NCBI GenBank assembly: GCA_964580315.1
Contig: CAZOKH010000054.1
Coordinates: 1-26,036, forward strand
Length of the DNA: 26,036 bases
Direction: 5' to 3'
Source of the DNA: CAZOKH01 sp964580315
Lineage (GTDB): Bacteria; Chloroflexota; Anaerolineae; Anaerolineales; Anaerolineaceae
Shown here piece by piece: positions 15,520 to 24,171 of the stretch. The notes below the pieces were generated by a model that saw only the letters and a program-made list of their open reading frames with translations, was not told where the DNA came from and searched no databases. The stretch's first letter is position 1, and every line of letters starts with the position of its first letter. The position numbers were made by a program, and so were the translations under genes.

Positions 15520-16674
15520 TCAAGCCAACACATTAGGATTATAAAGCCGGTTGTGTTCTTCGATGGCAAAGCGGTCGGTCATGCCGGCGATATAGTCACA
15601 GATTGTTCTTTCCAACCCCCGAACCGGTATGATTGTTTGAATATGATAGGGGAGCACTTCGGGGCGGGACAGGTATGAATTAAAAAGATCAGTAATGACG
15701 CGGTCAGCTTTCTGCTCTCCCCGGATCAGACGAGGATGACGGTATAAATTTTTATACAAGAAATCCTTTAACTGGCGGTTACGGCGGTGCATTTCTTCGC
15801 TGAAGCCTGCAACATTATACGATAGCCGTTGTAAATCGTCTACAGATTTGATGCGGCTGTCAGCGATCCGGCTGGAGGTTGCCTGCAACATATCACTCAC
15901 TTCCAGGCCGATCAGCCTGCGGATCAGTCGGTGCCTGCTAAGTTCATCCAGCTGGTTTCCGCTCCAGCCAACACTAACCGCCAGCAATTCCCAGAGTTCA
16001 ATTTCGTTCAGCATATCCGGTGTGATCATGGCAGACCGCAAACCATCATCCAGGTCATGGGCTGTGTAAGCCAGTTCGTCGGCAATGTTGGTAATTTGTG
16101 CCTCCAGGCTGCCGCGCAGTTCGGGGTTAAAGTCCTTGGCATCCGAGCGGTCATATTCGGTTTCGTGCTTGATGATGCCTTCCAGGACTTCATAGGACAG
16201 ATTGAGCCCCGGAAACTCCATGTAGCGCTGTTCCAATTCGGTGATGATGCGGTAGGACTGTTTATTATGCTCGAAGCCACCGTGGTTTTGCATCAATTTT
16301 GCCAGGACAGATTCGCCCGAATGACCGAACGGGGGATGTCCCAGGTCGTGAGCCATACAGATGGTTTCCACGAGGTCTTCATTGGCGCCCAGGGCGCGGG
16401 CAATTGTGCGTCCAATCTGAGTGACCTCCAGGGTATGTGTCAGCCGGGTGCGGTAATAATCGCCCTCATAATTGATGAAAACCTGGGTTTTGTATTCCAG
16501 CCGCCTGAACGCAGTGGTGTGCAGTATCCGATCCCGGTCGCGTTGAAAACAGGTGCGGTAATCGGCTTCTTCCTCGGGAAAATGCCTGCCCTTACTTTGA
16601 TTGGCATGAATCGCATAGGGCGATAGAAATTGATCTTCGAATGTTTCCATTTGTTGACGGTTGATAAATCCCAT
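15520..16674 (-). CDS. dgt: dGTPase-like HD triphosphohydrolase
   Basis: These enzymes split dNTPs to deoxynucleosides and triphosphate, shaping the dNTP pool; some affect phage resistance. The 384-residue protein has the HD domain (about 75-215): H80 in RLTHTLEV, H109-D110 in MAHDLGHPPFGH with H113 and H118, and D199 in NIADELAY. The preceding RDRDRILHTTAFRRL block is characteristic of the dGTPase group. The length fits the shorter type (about 340-400) rather than the 505-residue E. coli Dgt, so substrate range may be broader than dGTP. GGAGG lies well placed before the ATG at 16674. It is 50 bases after the isopentenyl phosphate kinase gene, with no hairpin between. Confidence 0.92.
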   Translation of the reverse strand: MGFINRQQMETFEDQFLSPYAIHANQSKGRHFPEEEADYRTCFQRDRDRILHTTAFRRLEYKTQVFINYEGDYYRTRLTHTLEVTQIGRTIARALGANEDLVETICMAHDLGHPPFGHSGESVLAKLMQNHGGFEHNKQSYRIITELEQRYMEFPGLNLSYEVLEGIIKHETEYDRSDAKDFNPELRGSLEAQITNIADELAYTAHDLDDGLRSAMITPDMLNEIELWELLAVSVGWSGNQLDELSRHRLIRRLIGLEVSDMLQATSSRIADSRIKSVDDLQRLSYNVAGFSEEMHRRNRQLKDFLYKNLYRHPRLIRGEQKADRVITDLFNSYLSRPEVLPYHIQTIIPVRGLERTICDYIAGMTDRFAIEEHNRLYNPNVLA

Positions 16675-16724
16675 CTTTACCCCTCCCGAATAGTCATCTG
16701 GGTGAATTCTTAGAAAAACGATAC

Positions 16725-17519
16725 CTACTTAACCTGGTGGATGATTGTGCCAAAATTCTTACCTTTTAGAACTTCAAGCAAAACTCCCTGTTGTGATGAA
16801 GAGAATATCTGAATTTCCAGGCTGGGAACCTGATGTGTCAGGTTTAGCATGTCGGTCACTTTTTGAACCATGCCGCCGGTCACATCGGTGGATGCCGACC
16901 CGCCTAGAGCGGGCAAATAGTCCTTAAAATTTTCATCTGTGATGAAGTCAATTGTTTGTTTGCAGGCTGGAAAATCAGAGCAGACTGAATTTAGACCTGC
17001 CAGGAGAATGCGCCGGGGATGCAGTTGGACTGCCAGATGCATGAAGAGCTCTTCGGTGGAAAGGATGGAACCGCCGAGAACCTCATCAAATATGACATCC
17101 CCATAGACCACCGGAATCAATTGATGGGATATGGCCGCCTGAATGGGCGCCGTGTCCCAGGATTTCACTTTCCCGTTCAAGGTAATGATATTGGATGACG
17201 GTGGAAAGGAAATGGCCGGCAACCCGGCCTGATGCAGTGCACCCAGAACGATGTGGTTAAGCGTACGGGCTTCCTGCCACACCTCAAAAAAACCCTTCCA
17301 TTCCTGTTGTGATCGGACTCCCTGCCGGGTTTTGTATTTGCTGGCTGGCACATGGGCAAATGAACCTGCGCCATGCCCGAGGATCAACTGGACGGAGGAA
17401 TTGGCATTCACAAACTGCGCGATTTCTTCAGCCAGCCGCTGAATAACCTCCAACCGTGGGGTGCGGGGAATGTCTTTATCGGTAATCAGTGAACCGCCCA
17501 ATTTTAGAAGGATGAGCAT
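16725..17519 (-). CDS. Isopentenyl phosphate kinase
   Basis: This amino-acid-kinase-fold enzyme phosphorylates isopentenyl phosphate to isopentenyl diphosphate with ATP, the last step of the alternative mevalonate pathway. The 264-residue protein starts with LLKLGGSLITDK (K6 in the ATP site) and has GHGAGSFAH (48-56), whose last histidine, H56, aligns with the His that marks true isopentenyl phosphate kinases and separates them from acetylglutamate, glutamate-5 and fosfomycin kinases. Later segments (VYGDVIFD, DVTGGM) fit the fold. It lies six bases after mevalonate kinase, which strongly supports the assignment. The phosphomevalonate decarboxylase that would link the two is not in this window. 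Confidence 0.92.
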   Translation of the reverse strand: MLILLKLGGSLITDKDIPRTPRLEVIQRLAEEIAQFVNANSSVQLILGHGAGSFAHVPASKYKTRQGVRSQQEWKGFFEVWQEARTLNHIVLGALHQAGLPAISFPPSSNIITLNGKVKSWDTAPIQAAISHQLIPVVYGDVIFDEVLGGSILSTEELFMHLAVQLHPRRILLAGLNSVCSDFPACKQTIDFITDENFKDYLPALGGSASTDVTGGMVQKVTDMLNLTHQVPSLEIQIFSSSQQGVLLEVLKGKNFGTIIHQVK

Positions 17520-17525
17520 GGTTGA

Positions 17526-18491
17526 TTATTCCGTCGCGAGATCATGGTTTACGGATATCTGTGAGATAAATGTTCTGGCAGCGCCAGCCAGGTAGAGCGC
17601 TTCGGCTATTTTTGGGGCTTTGTCTGCGGTTGTCAGTGCAATCATGTTTCCACCGCCGCCCGCGCCTGAAAGTTTGGCGCCGCGCGCACCTGCCTTGATG
17701 GCAGTATCCACCAAAAAATCCAGTTTGCGAGTGGAAACACCCAGTTCCTGAAGATATGAGTGGTTGGCTGTCATCAGGGGACCCAGGTCTTTCAGCGGAC
17801 CTTCTTCAATTTTTTCACGGGCTTGATTGACGATTTTTGTGATGGTATCAAAAATGCCTTCAACGCGAACGGTATCTTCCACCCACTGGTGGCGAACATT
17901 GTTTACGATTTTCGCGGTGGGACTTTTTTCACCGCTATCGGCAATGACCAGTGTGAAAGATTCAAAAACTTGCAGCAGGTCAAACGGCTGCCCGCTGACA
18001 AAGTAAATGGGCTGGGCATAGGTGATGACTGTGTTGTCAATGCCGGAAGGTGTGCCGTGGTAAACCTTCTCGGCTTGATAGGCAAGCTGGCATACTTCTT
18101 TTTCGGGCAGCGGCTTTCCCAGGTATTCAGATACAGCGCGAATGATTGCCACGGAAACAGCCGCTCCCGAGCCCAACCCGGCAGCAACCGGGATGGTCGA
18201 GGCAATGTAAATGTGCATGGCTGGAAAATGTGAAATGCGTAGATGCTGTTTGATTTGTTCAAACAACACGTTCATGGGATGCTCACCTGGAAGACTGGCG
18301 AGGGTGGTATCCAGGTCCACTTCAGGGGATTCCAGGCGGATTGTTCCGGGTTGTTCGGAGGGGAGCGGGGTAATCACCGCCCTGGCTTCGATCTGGGTAA
18401 CCGGAACAGCGATGGCAGGCCGTTTATAGACGACTGCATGTTCTCCAAACAGGATGGCTTTTCCTGGAGCTGAGGCCGAAATGGCGGGCAT
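17526..18491 (-). CDS. mvk: Mevalonate kinase
   Basis: GHMP-family kinase that makes 5-phosphomevalonate from mevalonate and ATP. The 321-residue protein has motif 1 SAPGKAILFGEHAVVY (7-22, with K11 and E17), motif 2 PVAAGLGSGAAVS (101-113), the catalytic aspartate in GTPSGIDN (D152), and motif 3 KLSGAGGGG (273-281). The GEHAVVY tag is diagnostic for mevalonate kinase within the family. AAGGAG precedes the ATG at a good distance. It starts 14 bases after the prenyltransferase gene and is followed six bases later by isopentenyl phosphate kinase, so it is part of an isoprenoid operon. Mevalonate pathways are the minority choice in bacteria but are known in Chloroflexota such as Roseiflexus. Confidence 0.96.
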   Translation of the reverse strand: MPAISASAPGKAILFGEHAVVYKRPAIAVPVTQIEARAVITPLPSEQPGTIRLESPEVDLDTTLASLPGEHPMNVLFEQIKQHLRISHFPAMHIYIASTIPVAAGLGSGAAVSVAIIRAVSEYLGKPLPEKEVCQLAYQAEKVYHGTPSGIDNTVITYAQPIYFVSGQPFDLLQVFESFTLVIADSGEKSPTAKIVNNVRHQWVEDTVRVEGIFDTITKIVNQAREKIEEGPLKDLGPLMTANHSYLQELGVSTRKLDFLVDTAIKAGARGAKLSGAGGGGNMIALTTADKAPKIAEALYLAGAARTFISQISVNHDLATE

Positions 18492-18505
18492 ATGGTTGCT
18501 CCTTA

Positions 18506-19390
18506 TTAGAAAATGTAGAAAATGATTAAAACTGCAACCCCGAATAAGAAAATGGTAGCCTGAAGCGGTCTATCCGTCAAGAAAAGTTCGTCAGGCGCTC
18601 CGCCTTCACCTTTAATCTGAATGAGATAAAGATAGCGAAAAATTCCATACACCACGAAGGGAATGGTCAGCATCATGGAGTGGTTTTCTGGCAGGTTGGG
18701 AGCTGAAAATGTGTAAAGACTGTACGAAACGATGGTGGTACCCGATACGATGGTAATCAATTGATCGAGGAAGGAGAGCGAATACCCTTCCAACACTTTG
18801 CGGGTTGAATCCATGTTTGCTTCTTGCAGCAGCAAGATTTCACCGCGCCGCTTGCCAAACCCGATGTACAGCGCCAGTAAAGTTGTTACCACGTACAACC
18901 AGGGAGAAAAGCGCTCCACCTGAATCAAACTGACACCCGCCACCACGCGAATCACGTAAAAGGCAGCCAGAATCATGACATCGATCAAGGGGATGTGTTT
19001 TAGATATTTTGAATAAGCCAGGTTGAGCAGAAAATAGATGGCGGCAATAATGGCAAATCGCGGCGACAGCAGGTAAGCCGCCGGGATGGATATGAGCATC
19101 AAGACAACGCTGGTGACAATGGCGGTGTTTAATGGCAAGGCGCCGGACGCAATGGGACGCAGCCGTTTTATGGGATGATTACGGTCTGCTTCAATGTCTG
19201 CGATATCATTTAATAAATAAACGGTGCTGGACAATAAACAGAATATAATCAAACCGACCAATGTGCGCGACATGGCGGTTGGATTGGTCAGTTGCCTGTC
19301 AAATACTATGGCTGCCAGCAAGAAAACATTTTTTGCCCATTGGCGGGGACGCATGGATTTGATGAGCGCTTTAAACATAAAACTTATCAT
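18506..19390 (-). CDS. UbiA-family prenyltransferase, decaprenyl-phosphate phosphoribosyltransferase-like
   Basis: Integral membrane protein of 294 residues with about eight or nine hydrophobic segments. The first Asp-rich motif NDIADIEAD (61-69) is followed by HPIKRLRPIASG (72-83), the arrangement typical of decaprenyl-phosphate phosphoribosyltransferase (DPPR synthase, UbiA family), which joins phosphoribosyl diphosphate to a polyprenyl phosphate. A second motif region surrounds D137 (YSKYLKHIPLID). MRPRQWAKN near the start also fits that group. In actinobacteria the product feeds arabinan synthesis. It opens the mevalonate kinase and isopentenyl phosphate kinase run, agreeing with a polyprenyl-phosphate substrate. 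No clear ribosome binding site distinguishes the ATG at 19390 from those at 19378 and 19354. Other UbiA roles, such as quinone synthesis, are less likely. Confidence 0.85.
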   Translation of the reverse strand: MISFMFKALIKSMRPRQWAKNVFLLAAIVFDRQLTNPTAMSRTLVGLIIFCLLSSTVYLLNDIADIEADRNHPIKRLRPIASGALPLNTAIVTSVVLMLISIPAAYLLSPRFAIIAAIYFLLNLAYSKYLKHIPLIDVMILAAFYVIRVVAGVSLIQVERFSPWLYVVTTLLALYIGFGKRRGEILLLQEANMDSTRKVLEGYSLSFLDQLITIVSGTTIVSYSLYTFSAPNLPENHSMMLTIPFVVYGIFRYLYLIQIKGEGGAPDELFLTDRPLQATIFLFGVAVLIIFYIF

Positions 19391-19430
19391 ATCATAAATT
19401 CATTCGAGCGATTTATGGACGCGATTTGAG
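19391..19430. promoter_or_regulatory. 40-base divergent intergenic region
   Basis: This gap separates the starts of the minus-strand prenyltransferase and the plus-strand tlyA, so it and the adjoining codons must hold both promoters. It is AT-rich. On the minus strand TATGATATGATA, which contains two TATGAT -10-like hexamers, overlaps the first prenyltransferase ATG; use of these would favour a downstream start. No convincing -35 boxes are seen. Confidence 0.3.
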
Positions 19431-20249
19431 ATGACGGAAAAAAAAGAAAGAATTGACGTGCTGCTGACGCAACTGGGACTTGCCGAGAGCCGGTCTCTGG
19501 CGCAGCGCCTGATCATGGCTGGCCAGGTGCGCGTGGATGGAAATGTGGCGCTGAAACCGGCTGACAGGTATTCACCCCATGCGGTAATTGAACTGGAACA
19601 GGGCCCAAAATACGTTTCCCGCGGGGGAGAAAAACTGGAAGGCGCATTTGAAGCATTCGGAATTGGCAGCCTGGAAGGCATGGTGTGCGCTGATGTGGGC
19701 GCATCGACGGGCGGTTTTACCGATTGCCTGCTGCAGCACGGCGCCCCAAAAGTGTATGCAATTGACGTGGGGTATGGCGTGCTGCACTGGAAGTTGCGCA
19801 ACGACCCGCGCGTGGTGTCGATGGAACGCACCAATGCCCGTCACCTGGAAAAACTGGATGAGGAGGTGTCTTTTGTAACCATTGATGCTTCCTTTATTTC
19901 GTTAAAAATCTTCTTCCCGGTGATCAAAGACTGGTTTGGGCCGGGCGGAGGGCAACTGGTGGCGTTGGTCAAGCCGCAATTTGAAGCTGGAAAACAGGAC
20001 GCGGCCAGGGGAGAGGGTGTCATTCGCGACCACCAGGTGCACCGCAAAGTGCTTGAAGACGTGATGTTTGCCGCCCAGGAAGAAGGATATGAAATTCGTG
20101 GATTGGCCAAGTCGCCGCTGCTGGGACCCAAGGGCAACATTGAATTCCTGGTGCACCTGGTTTTTCCCCGCAAGCAGCAAAAAGAGATTGAGCCGATGAT
20201 TGAAGCGGTTTTTCAGAGTATTGGCGAGATGGAGAGTGTGTTAAAATAG
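19431..20249 (+). CDS. tlyA: TlyA family rRNA 2'-O-methyltransferase
   Basis: TlyA methylates cytidine 2'-hydroxyls in rRNA (23S C1920 and, in some species, 16S C1409), which affects capreomycin sensitivity. The 272-residue protein has an N-terminal S4 RNA-binding domain (about 7-60), the YVSRGGEKL linker (61-69), and an FtsJ/RrmJ-like methyltransferase domain with SAM motif DVGASTGGFTD (88-98), IDVGYG (111-116) and the catalytic-lysine strand ALVKPQFEAG (K181). Length is typical. The ribosome binding site is weak. It is followed 36 bases later by lepA; both act on the ribosome. Confidence 0.95.
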   Translation: MTEKKERIDVLLTQLGLAESRSLAQRLIMAGQVRVDGNVALKPADRYSPHAVIELEQGPKYVSRGGEKLEGAFEAFGIGSLEGMVCADVGASTGGFTDCLLQHGAPKVYAIDVGYGVLHWKLRNDPRVVSMERTNARHLEKLDEEVSFVTIDASFISLKIFFPVIKDWFGPGGGQLVALVKPQFEAGKQDAARGEGVIRDHQVHRKVLEDVMFAAQEEGYEIRGLAKSPLLGPKGNIEFLVHLVFPRKQQKEIEPMIEAVFQSIGEMESVLK

Positions 20250-20285
20250 TCGCTTCGAAAAATTAGAGTATACTTCAAGCCACCA

Positions 20286-22085
20286 ATGAACGATCATATT
20301 CGGAATTTTTGTATTATTGCGCATATTGACCACGGCAAGTCAACCCTGGCTGACCGTTTGCTGCAGATGACCGGCACCATTTCAGACCGGGATATGACCA
20401 ACCAGGTACTGGATTCCATGGACCTGGAACGTGAAAAAGGGGTCACCATCAAAGCATCGGCCGTGCGCATGCAATACCAGGCCAAAGACGGCGAGCAATA
20501 CGAGTTAAACCTCATCGATACTCCCGGGCATGTGGATTTTAATTATGAAGTCAGCCGGGCGCTGGCAGCCTGTGAGGGCGCCTTGCTGATTGTGGACGCT
20601 ACGCAGGGCATTGAAGCACAGACGCTGGCGAATTTGTACCTGGCGATTGAAGCCGACCTGGTGATCATTCCCGTTTTGAACAAAATTGACCTGGTTTCAG
20701 CCCGACCGGATGAGGTTGCCAAAGAGGTTGGCGAATTGATCGGCACCCCGGCGGATGAAATCATTCGCATCTCAGCTAAAGATGGCACCAATGTTGACCA
20801 GGTGCTTGAAGCGATTGTAACCAAACTGCCGCCGCCCAAAGGTGAAAAGGATGCTCCTTTGCAGGCGTTGATTTTTGATTCGCATTACGACGCCTATAAG
20901 GGCGTGATCGCATACGTTCGTGTAGCCAATGGATTGATTCGCTCAAATGACACGCTGCGTTTGATGGCAAACGGCGCATCTCTCAAACCGGTTGAAATTG
21001 GTGTGTTCGCTCCGGCTATGACGCCGACCCAGGAGTTGTTGGCCGGTGATGTTGGTTATGTGGCTTCGGGCTTGAAGACGGTTTCAGAATGCCGCGTGGG
21101 CGACACGCTCACCAGCGCAGCCCGGCTGGCCGATAAACCCCTTCCGGGTTACCGCCAGGCTAAACCCATGGTGTTTGCAGGCATATATCCTTCGGACGGC
21201 GATGATTATGAAGACTTGAAGGAGGCGTTGGAGAAATTACAATTGAACGACGCTTCCCTGATCTATGCCCCGGAGGTTTCGCAGGCGTTGAATTATGGTT
21301 TCCGCTGCGGTTTCCTGGGATTGTTCCACATGGAGATTATCCAGGAACGCCTGGAGCGCGAGTACGACCTGGATATTGTGGTAACCGCGCCGTCAGTTGA
21401 ATATAAAGTCATTTTGCTCAGCGGCGAAGAAATTGTGATCGATTCACCGGCAAAATTACCAGACGAGAGTACAATCTCGGAAATTCTTGAACCCTGGATG
21501 AGCCTTCAAATTTTCTCGCCAACCGAGTATTACGGCACCATCATGGAACTGGTGAGAAAGCGCCGGGGAACCTTTGTGAGCCAGGAATACCCGGCTCCGG
21601 ACCGTGTTCAATTGAATTATGAAATACCCCTTTCTGAGTTGATTGTGGACTTCTTTGATGATTTGAAGTCACGTACCCGCGGTTATGCATCCATGGATTA
21701 TCACATTGCTGATTACCGGCACGGCGACCTGGTTAAGCTAGAAATGCTGGTGGGCGGCGAGCAGGTGGATGCGCTGGCTACCATCGTGCACCGCGAAGAT
21801 GCCTATCACAAGGGGCAGGCATTGGTGAGCAAGCTAAAGGCGCTCATTCCGAGGCAGCTTTATGATGTGGCCATACAGGCGTATGCGGCCGGCAGGGTTA
21901 TTTCGCGCGCCAATGTGAAAGCCTTGCGTAAAGACGTTTTAGCGAAATGTTACGGCGGCGATATCACCCGCAAGAAGAAACTGCTTGAGAAACAAAAGCG
22001 CGGTAAGAAACGCATGAAGATGGTTGGAAATGTGGAAATTCCACAGGATGCATTTATGGCGGTGCTGCGATTGGAGGAAGATTGA
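20286..22085 (+). CDS. lepA: Elongation factor 4 (LepA)
   Basis: LepA is a ribosome-binding GTPase linked to back-translocation and 30S biogenesis. The 599-residue length is exactly typical. The G domain shows AHIDHGKST (12-20), the switch segment EREKGVTIKAS (48-58), DTPGH (78-82) and NKID (132-135). EF-G-like domains follow, and the LepA-specific C-terminal domain ends with the characteristic GKKRMKMVGNVEIPQDAF. The usual RGIT of switch I reads KGVT here, a mild variation. A TATACT at 20269-20274 could be a -10 box. Its stop overlaps the next start (TTGA), suggesting coupling to the membrane protein that follows. Confidence 0.98.
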   Translation: MNDHIRNFCIIAHIDHGKSTLADRLLQMTGTISDRDMTNQVLDSMDLEREKGVTIKASAVRMQYQAKDGEQYELNLIDTPGHVDFNYEVSRALAACEGALLIVDATQGIEAQTLANLYLAIEADLVIIPVLNKIDLVSARPDEVAKEVGELIGTPADEIIRISAKDGTNVDQVLEAIVTKLPPPKGEKDAPLQALIFDSHYDAYKGVIAYVRVANGLIRSNDTLRLMANGASLKPVEIGVFAPAMTPTQELLAGDVGYVASGLKTVSECRVGDTLTSAARLADKPLPGYRQAKPMVFAGIYPSDGDDYEDLKEALEKLQLNDASLIYAPEVSQALNYGFRCGFLGLFHMEIIQERLEREYDLDIVVTAPSVEYKVILLSGEEIVIDSPAKLPDESTISEILEPWMSLQIFSPTEYYGTIMELVRKRRGTFVSQEYPAPDRVQLNYEIPLSELIVDFFDDLKSRTRGYASMDYHIADYRHGDLVKLEMLVGGEQVDALATIVHREDAYHKGQALVSKLKALIPRQLYDVAIQAYAAGRVISRANVKALRKDVLAKCYGGDITRKKKLLEKQKRGKKRMKMVGNVEIPQDAFMAVLRLEED

Positions 22086-23116
22086 CCGAATCGCAAATCA
22101 ATCGTCCGCGCCGTTTTGGTATTGGAAGATGGCTGCCGGGCGTTGTGATCAGTGCAATTGCGCTGGTCGCAGTTTTTAAGTTTACACACTGGCAGGACCT
22201 TTCCACAGCCATACAAGCCATTCAACCGGTCTATCTGGCGGCGGCAATTGGATTGACCCTGCTGTCTTTGATTACAAAATCGATGACCTGGCGAACCTTA
22301 CTGGATAACCGCGTGAGTATTTGGAAAACCTTCTTTATTGTCAATGAAGGTTATCTTTTAAATAACATTTTTCCACTGCGCGCCGGTGAGATTGGTCGGG
22401 CAGTGTTCATGGGGCAAACATCCGGCCTGGGTGCTTTTCACGTGTTATCGACCATTGTGATCGAGCGCGCATTTGATATTGGCATTGCGGCCGGTTTGCT
22501 GCTGGCAACACTACCAATGGCGCTGGGAATGGAGTGGGCCAAATCGGCAGCCGTCATCACATTAGGCCTGGTTGTGGCAGGATTTGTGGCTTTGTTTTTC
22601 ATGGCAAACAATCGCGAGCGGGTGCACCAGATGGTTGGCTGGCTCGGTCAAAAATCTGGCCTGATTCAGCGTTGGATTGTGCCCCAACTCGAATCACTGC
22701 TGCGCGGATTTGAAGTTTTGACACGCCCCTCGCAGTTCTTTGCCAGTCTGTTCTGGGTGGTGGTTACCTGGATTATCTGGGTGTCGATTTATTATGTGAT
22801 GCTGTTGTCCATTGCTCCTGGTGCGCCTTTGTGGTGGGGAGCTTTTGTGGACAGTTTCCTGGCTATGGGGCTGGCCATGCCTTCGGCGCCGGCCGGCATC
22901 GGTGTATTTGAAGCGTCCATGGTGGCGTCGATGGCTTTACTGGGAATTCCCAGTTCCTCTGCGCTGGCTTATGCCATCACCATGCATGCCATGCAGTTTG
23001 TCATAACAGGCATTTTGGGGTTGTTTGGATTAATTCGAGAAGGACGTTCGATTAAAAATCTCTTCTCGAAAGATTTAAAGCAAATTAATCATCAACAAAC
23101 CAACGAAGTATCCTAA
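22082..23116 (+). CDS. Flippase-like / lysylphosphatidylglycerol-synthase transmembrane family protein
   Basis: The 344-residue protein belongs to the LPG_synthase_TM family (UPF0104, AglD-like): about eight membrane helices, the family block PLRAGEIGRA near residue 99 and PSAPAGIGVFEA near 269. In MprF the related domain flips aminoacylated lipids; stand-alone members often sit in glycan loci and are suspected flippases or regulators. It lacks the MprF aminoacyl-transfer domain, so lysylation of lipids is not expected. The start is TTG at 22082, with GGAGG four bases upstream; the start overlaps the lepA stop. It lies 18 bases before the epimerase and so belongs with the glycan genes rather than lepA by function. 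Confidence 0.88.
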   Translation: MTESQINRPRRFGIGRWLPGVVISAIALVAVFKFTHWQDLSTAIQAIQPVYLAAAIGLTLLSLITKSMTWRTLLDNRVSIWKTFFIVNEGYLLNNIFPLRAGEIGRAVFMGQTSGLGAFHVLSTIVIERAFDIGIAAGLLLATLPMALGMEWAKSAAVITLGLVVAGFVALFFMANNRERVHQMVGWLGQKSGLIQRWIVPQLESLLRGFEVLTRPSQFFASLFWVVVTWIIWVSIYYVMLLSIAPGAPLWWGAFVDSFLAMGLAMPSAPAGIGVFEASMVASMALLGIPSSSALAYAITMHAMQFVITGILGLFGLIREGRSIKNLFSKDLKQINHQQTNEVS

Positions 23117-23134
23117 TCTAAGGAAGGCATCCTT

Positions 23135-24166
23135 ATGGCAAAAACAATCCTTGTTACCGGGGGGGCCGGTTTTATTGGTTCAAATTATGTTCACCGGCTG
23201 GTGCAGCGTGGAGAAAATGTGATTGTCTATGACAATCTTTCACGGGCTGGTTCTCAAAAGAATATTCAATGGTTGGAAAACGACCTTGGTAAAGGGGCGT
23301 TTGAACTGGTGGTTGGAGATGTTCGGGATGCTGAACATGTTTCCAAAACGGTCAGATCAGCCGATGCGATTGTGCACCTGGCGGCTCAGGTGGCAGTGAC
23401 CACTTCGGTGACCAACCCACGTGAAGATTTTGAAATCAATGCCCAGGGTACATTTAATGTGATGGAAGCTGCGCGCCAGTCTGGGCGGCAGCCGGCGGTT
23501 TTGTATGCATCCACCAACAAGGTTTACGGTGAAATGATTGAGACTTCTGTGGTGGAAGAGGCCACGCATTATGCCTACGGCGATTTGCCTTATGGAATTT
23601 CTGAAGAACAGGGATTGGATTTTCATTCGCCTTACGGTTGTTCCAAGGGAACGGGCGACCAGTATGTGCGCGATTACGCCCGCATTTATGGTTTGCCCAC
23701 AGTTGTTTTTCGCCAAAGCTGTATTTATGGATTGAGACAATTTGGTGTGGAAGACCAGGGCTGGATAGCCTGGTTTGTGATTGCGGCCATCACCGGTAAA
23801 CCCATCACGATATATGGCGATGGCAAACAGGTGCGCGATGTGTTGTTTGTGGATGACCTGTTGAATGGTTATGATGCCGCGCTGGCGAACCTGGATAAAA
23901 CCGCCGGGCAAATCTTCAACATTGGCGGCGGCAGCACGCACACGCTTTCGGTGTGGAAAGAATTCGCACCCCTGCTTGAAATCCTTGTCGGTCATCCCAT
24001 TCCTGTGAAATGGGGAGAATGGCGGCCGGGCGACCAAAAAATCTATATATCGGATATTCGCAAGGCAAAACAGGTGATGAACTGGGAGCCGCGCATTGGC
24101 GTGCAAGAAGGTGTGCAGCGCCTGGGTGAATGGGTGAAGAATAACCTCGGTCTTTTCAAGTCATAA
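23135..24166 (+). CDS. NAD-dependent sugar-nucleotide epimerase, CDP-tyvelose 2-epimerase-like
   Basis: Extended SDR of 343 residues with NAD motif GGAGFIG (9-15), a catalytic Thr in STNKVYG (126-132) and YGCSK (Y167, K171). Several segments are characteristic of CDP-paratose 2-epimerase (RfbE/Tyv): STNKVYGE, SPYGCSKGTGDQYVRDYAR, RQSCIYGLRQFG, EDQGWIAWFVIAA and GDGKQVRDVLFVDDL. That enzyme converts CDP-paratose to CDP-tyvelose, a 3,6-dideoxyhexose. The other genes needed for CDP-3,6-dideoxysugars are not in the window, so the substrate may differ. AAGGAAGG precedes the ATG with good spacing. It lies five bases before a glycosyltransferase, supporting a role in surface glycan synthesis. Confidence 0.88.
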   Translation: MAKTILVTGGAGFIGSNYVHRLVQRGENVIVYDNLSRAGSQKNIQWLENDLGKGAFELVVGDVRDAEHVSKTVRSADAIVHLAAQVAVTTSVTNPREDFEINAQGTFNVMEAARQSGRQPAVLYASTNKVYGEMIETSVVEEATHYAYGDLPYGISEEQGLDFHSPYGCSKGTGDQYVRDYARIYGLPTVVFRQSCIYGLRQFGVEDQGWIAWFVIAAITGKPITIYGDGKQVRDVLFVDDLLNGYDAALANLDKTAGQIFNIGGGSTHTLSVWKEFAPLLEILVGHPIPVKWGEWRPGDQKIYISDIRKAKQVMNWEPRIGVQEGVQRLGEWVKNNLGLFKS

Positions 24167-24171
24167 CAAAC

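Noticed and set aside
15931..16626. 231-residue plus-strand frame opposite the dGTPase-like gene
   Set aside because: Antisense shadow of a clearly real HD-domain gene; the product has no recognisable motif.
20237..20285. Separate promoter for lepA
   Set aside because: TATACT is present at 20269-20274 but no matching -35 box stands at the right distance, so it is mentioned only with the gene.
23357..24106. 249-residue minus-strand frame opposite the epimerase gene
   Set aside because: Antisense shadow produced by codon use of the epimerase; His/Arg-rich with no domain pattern.
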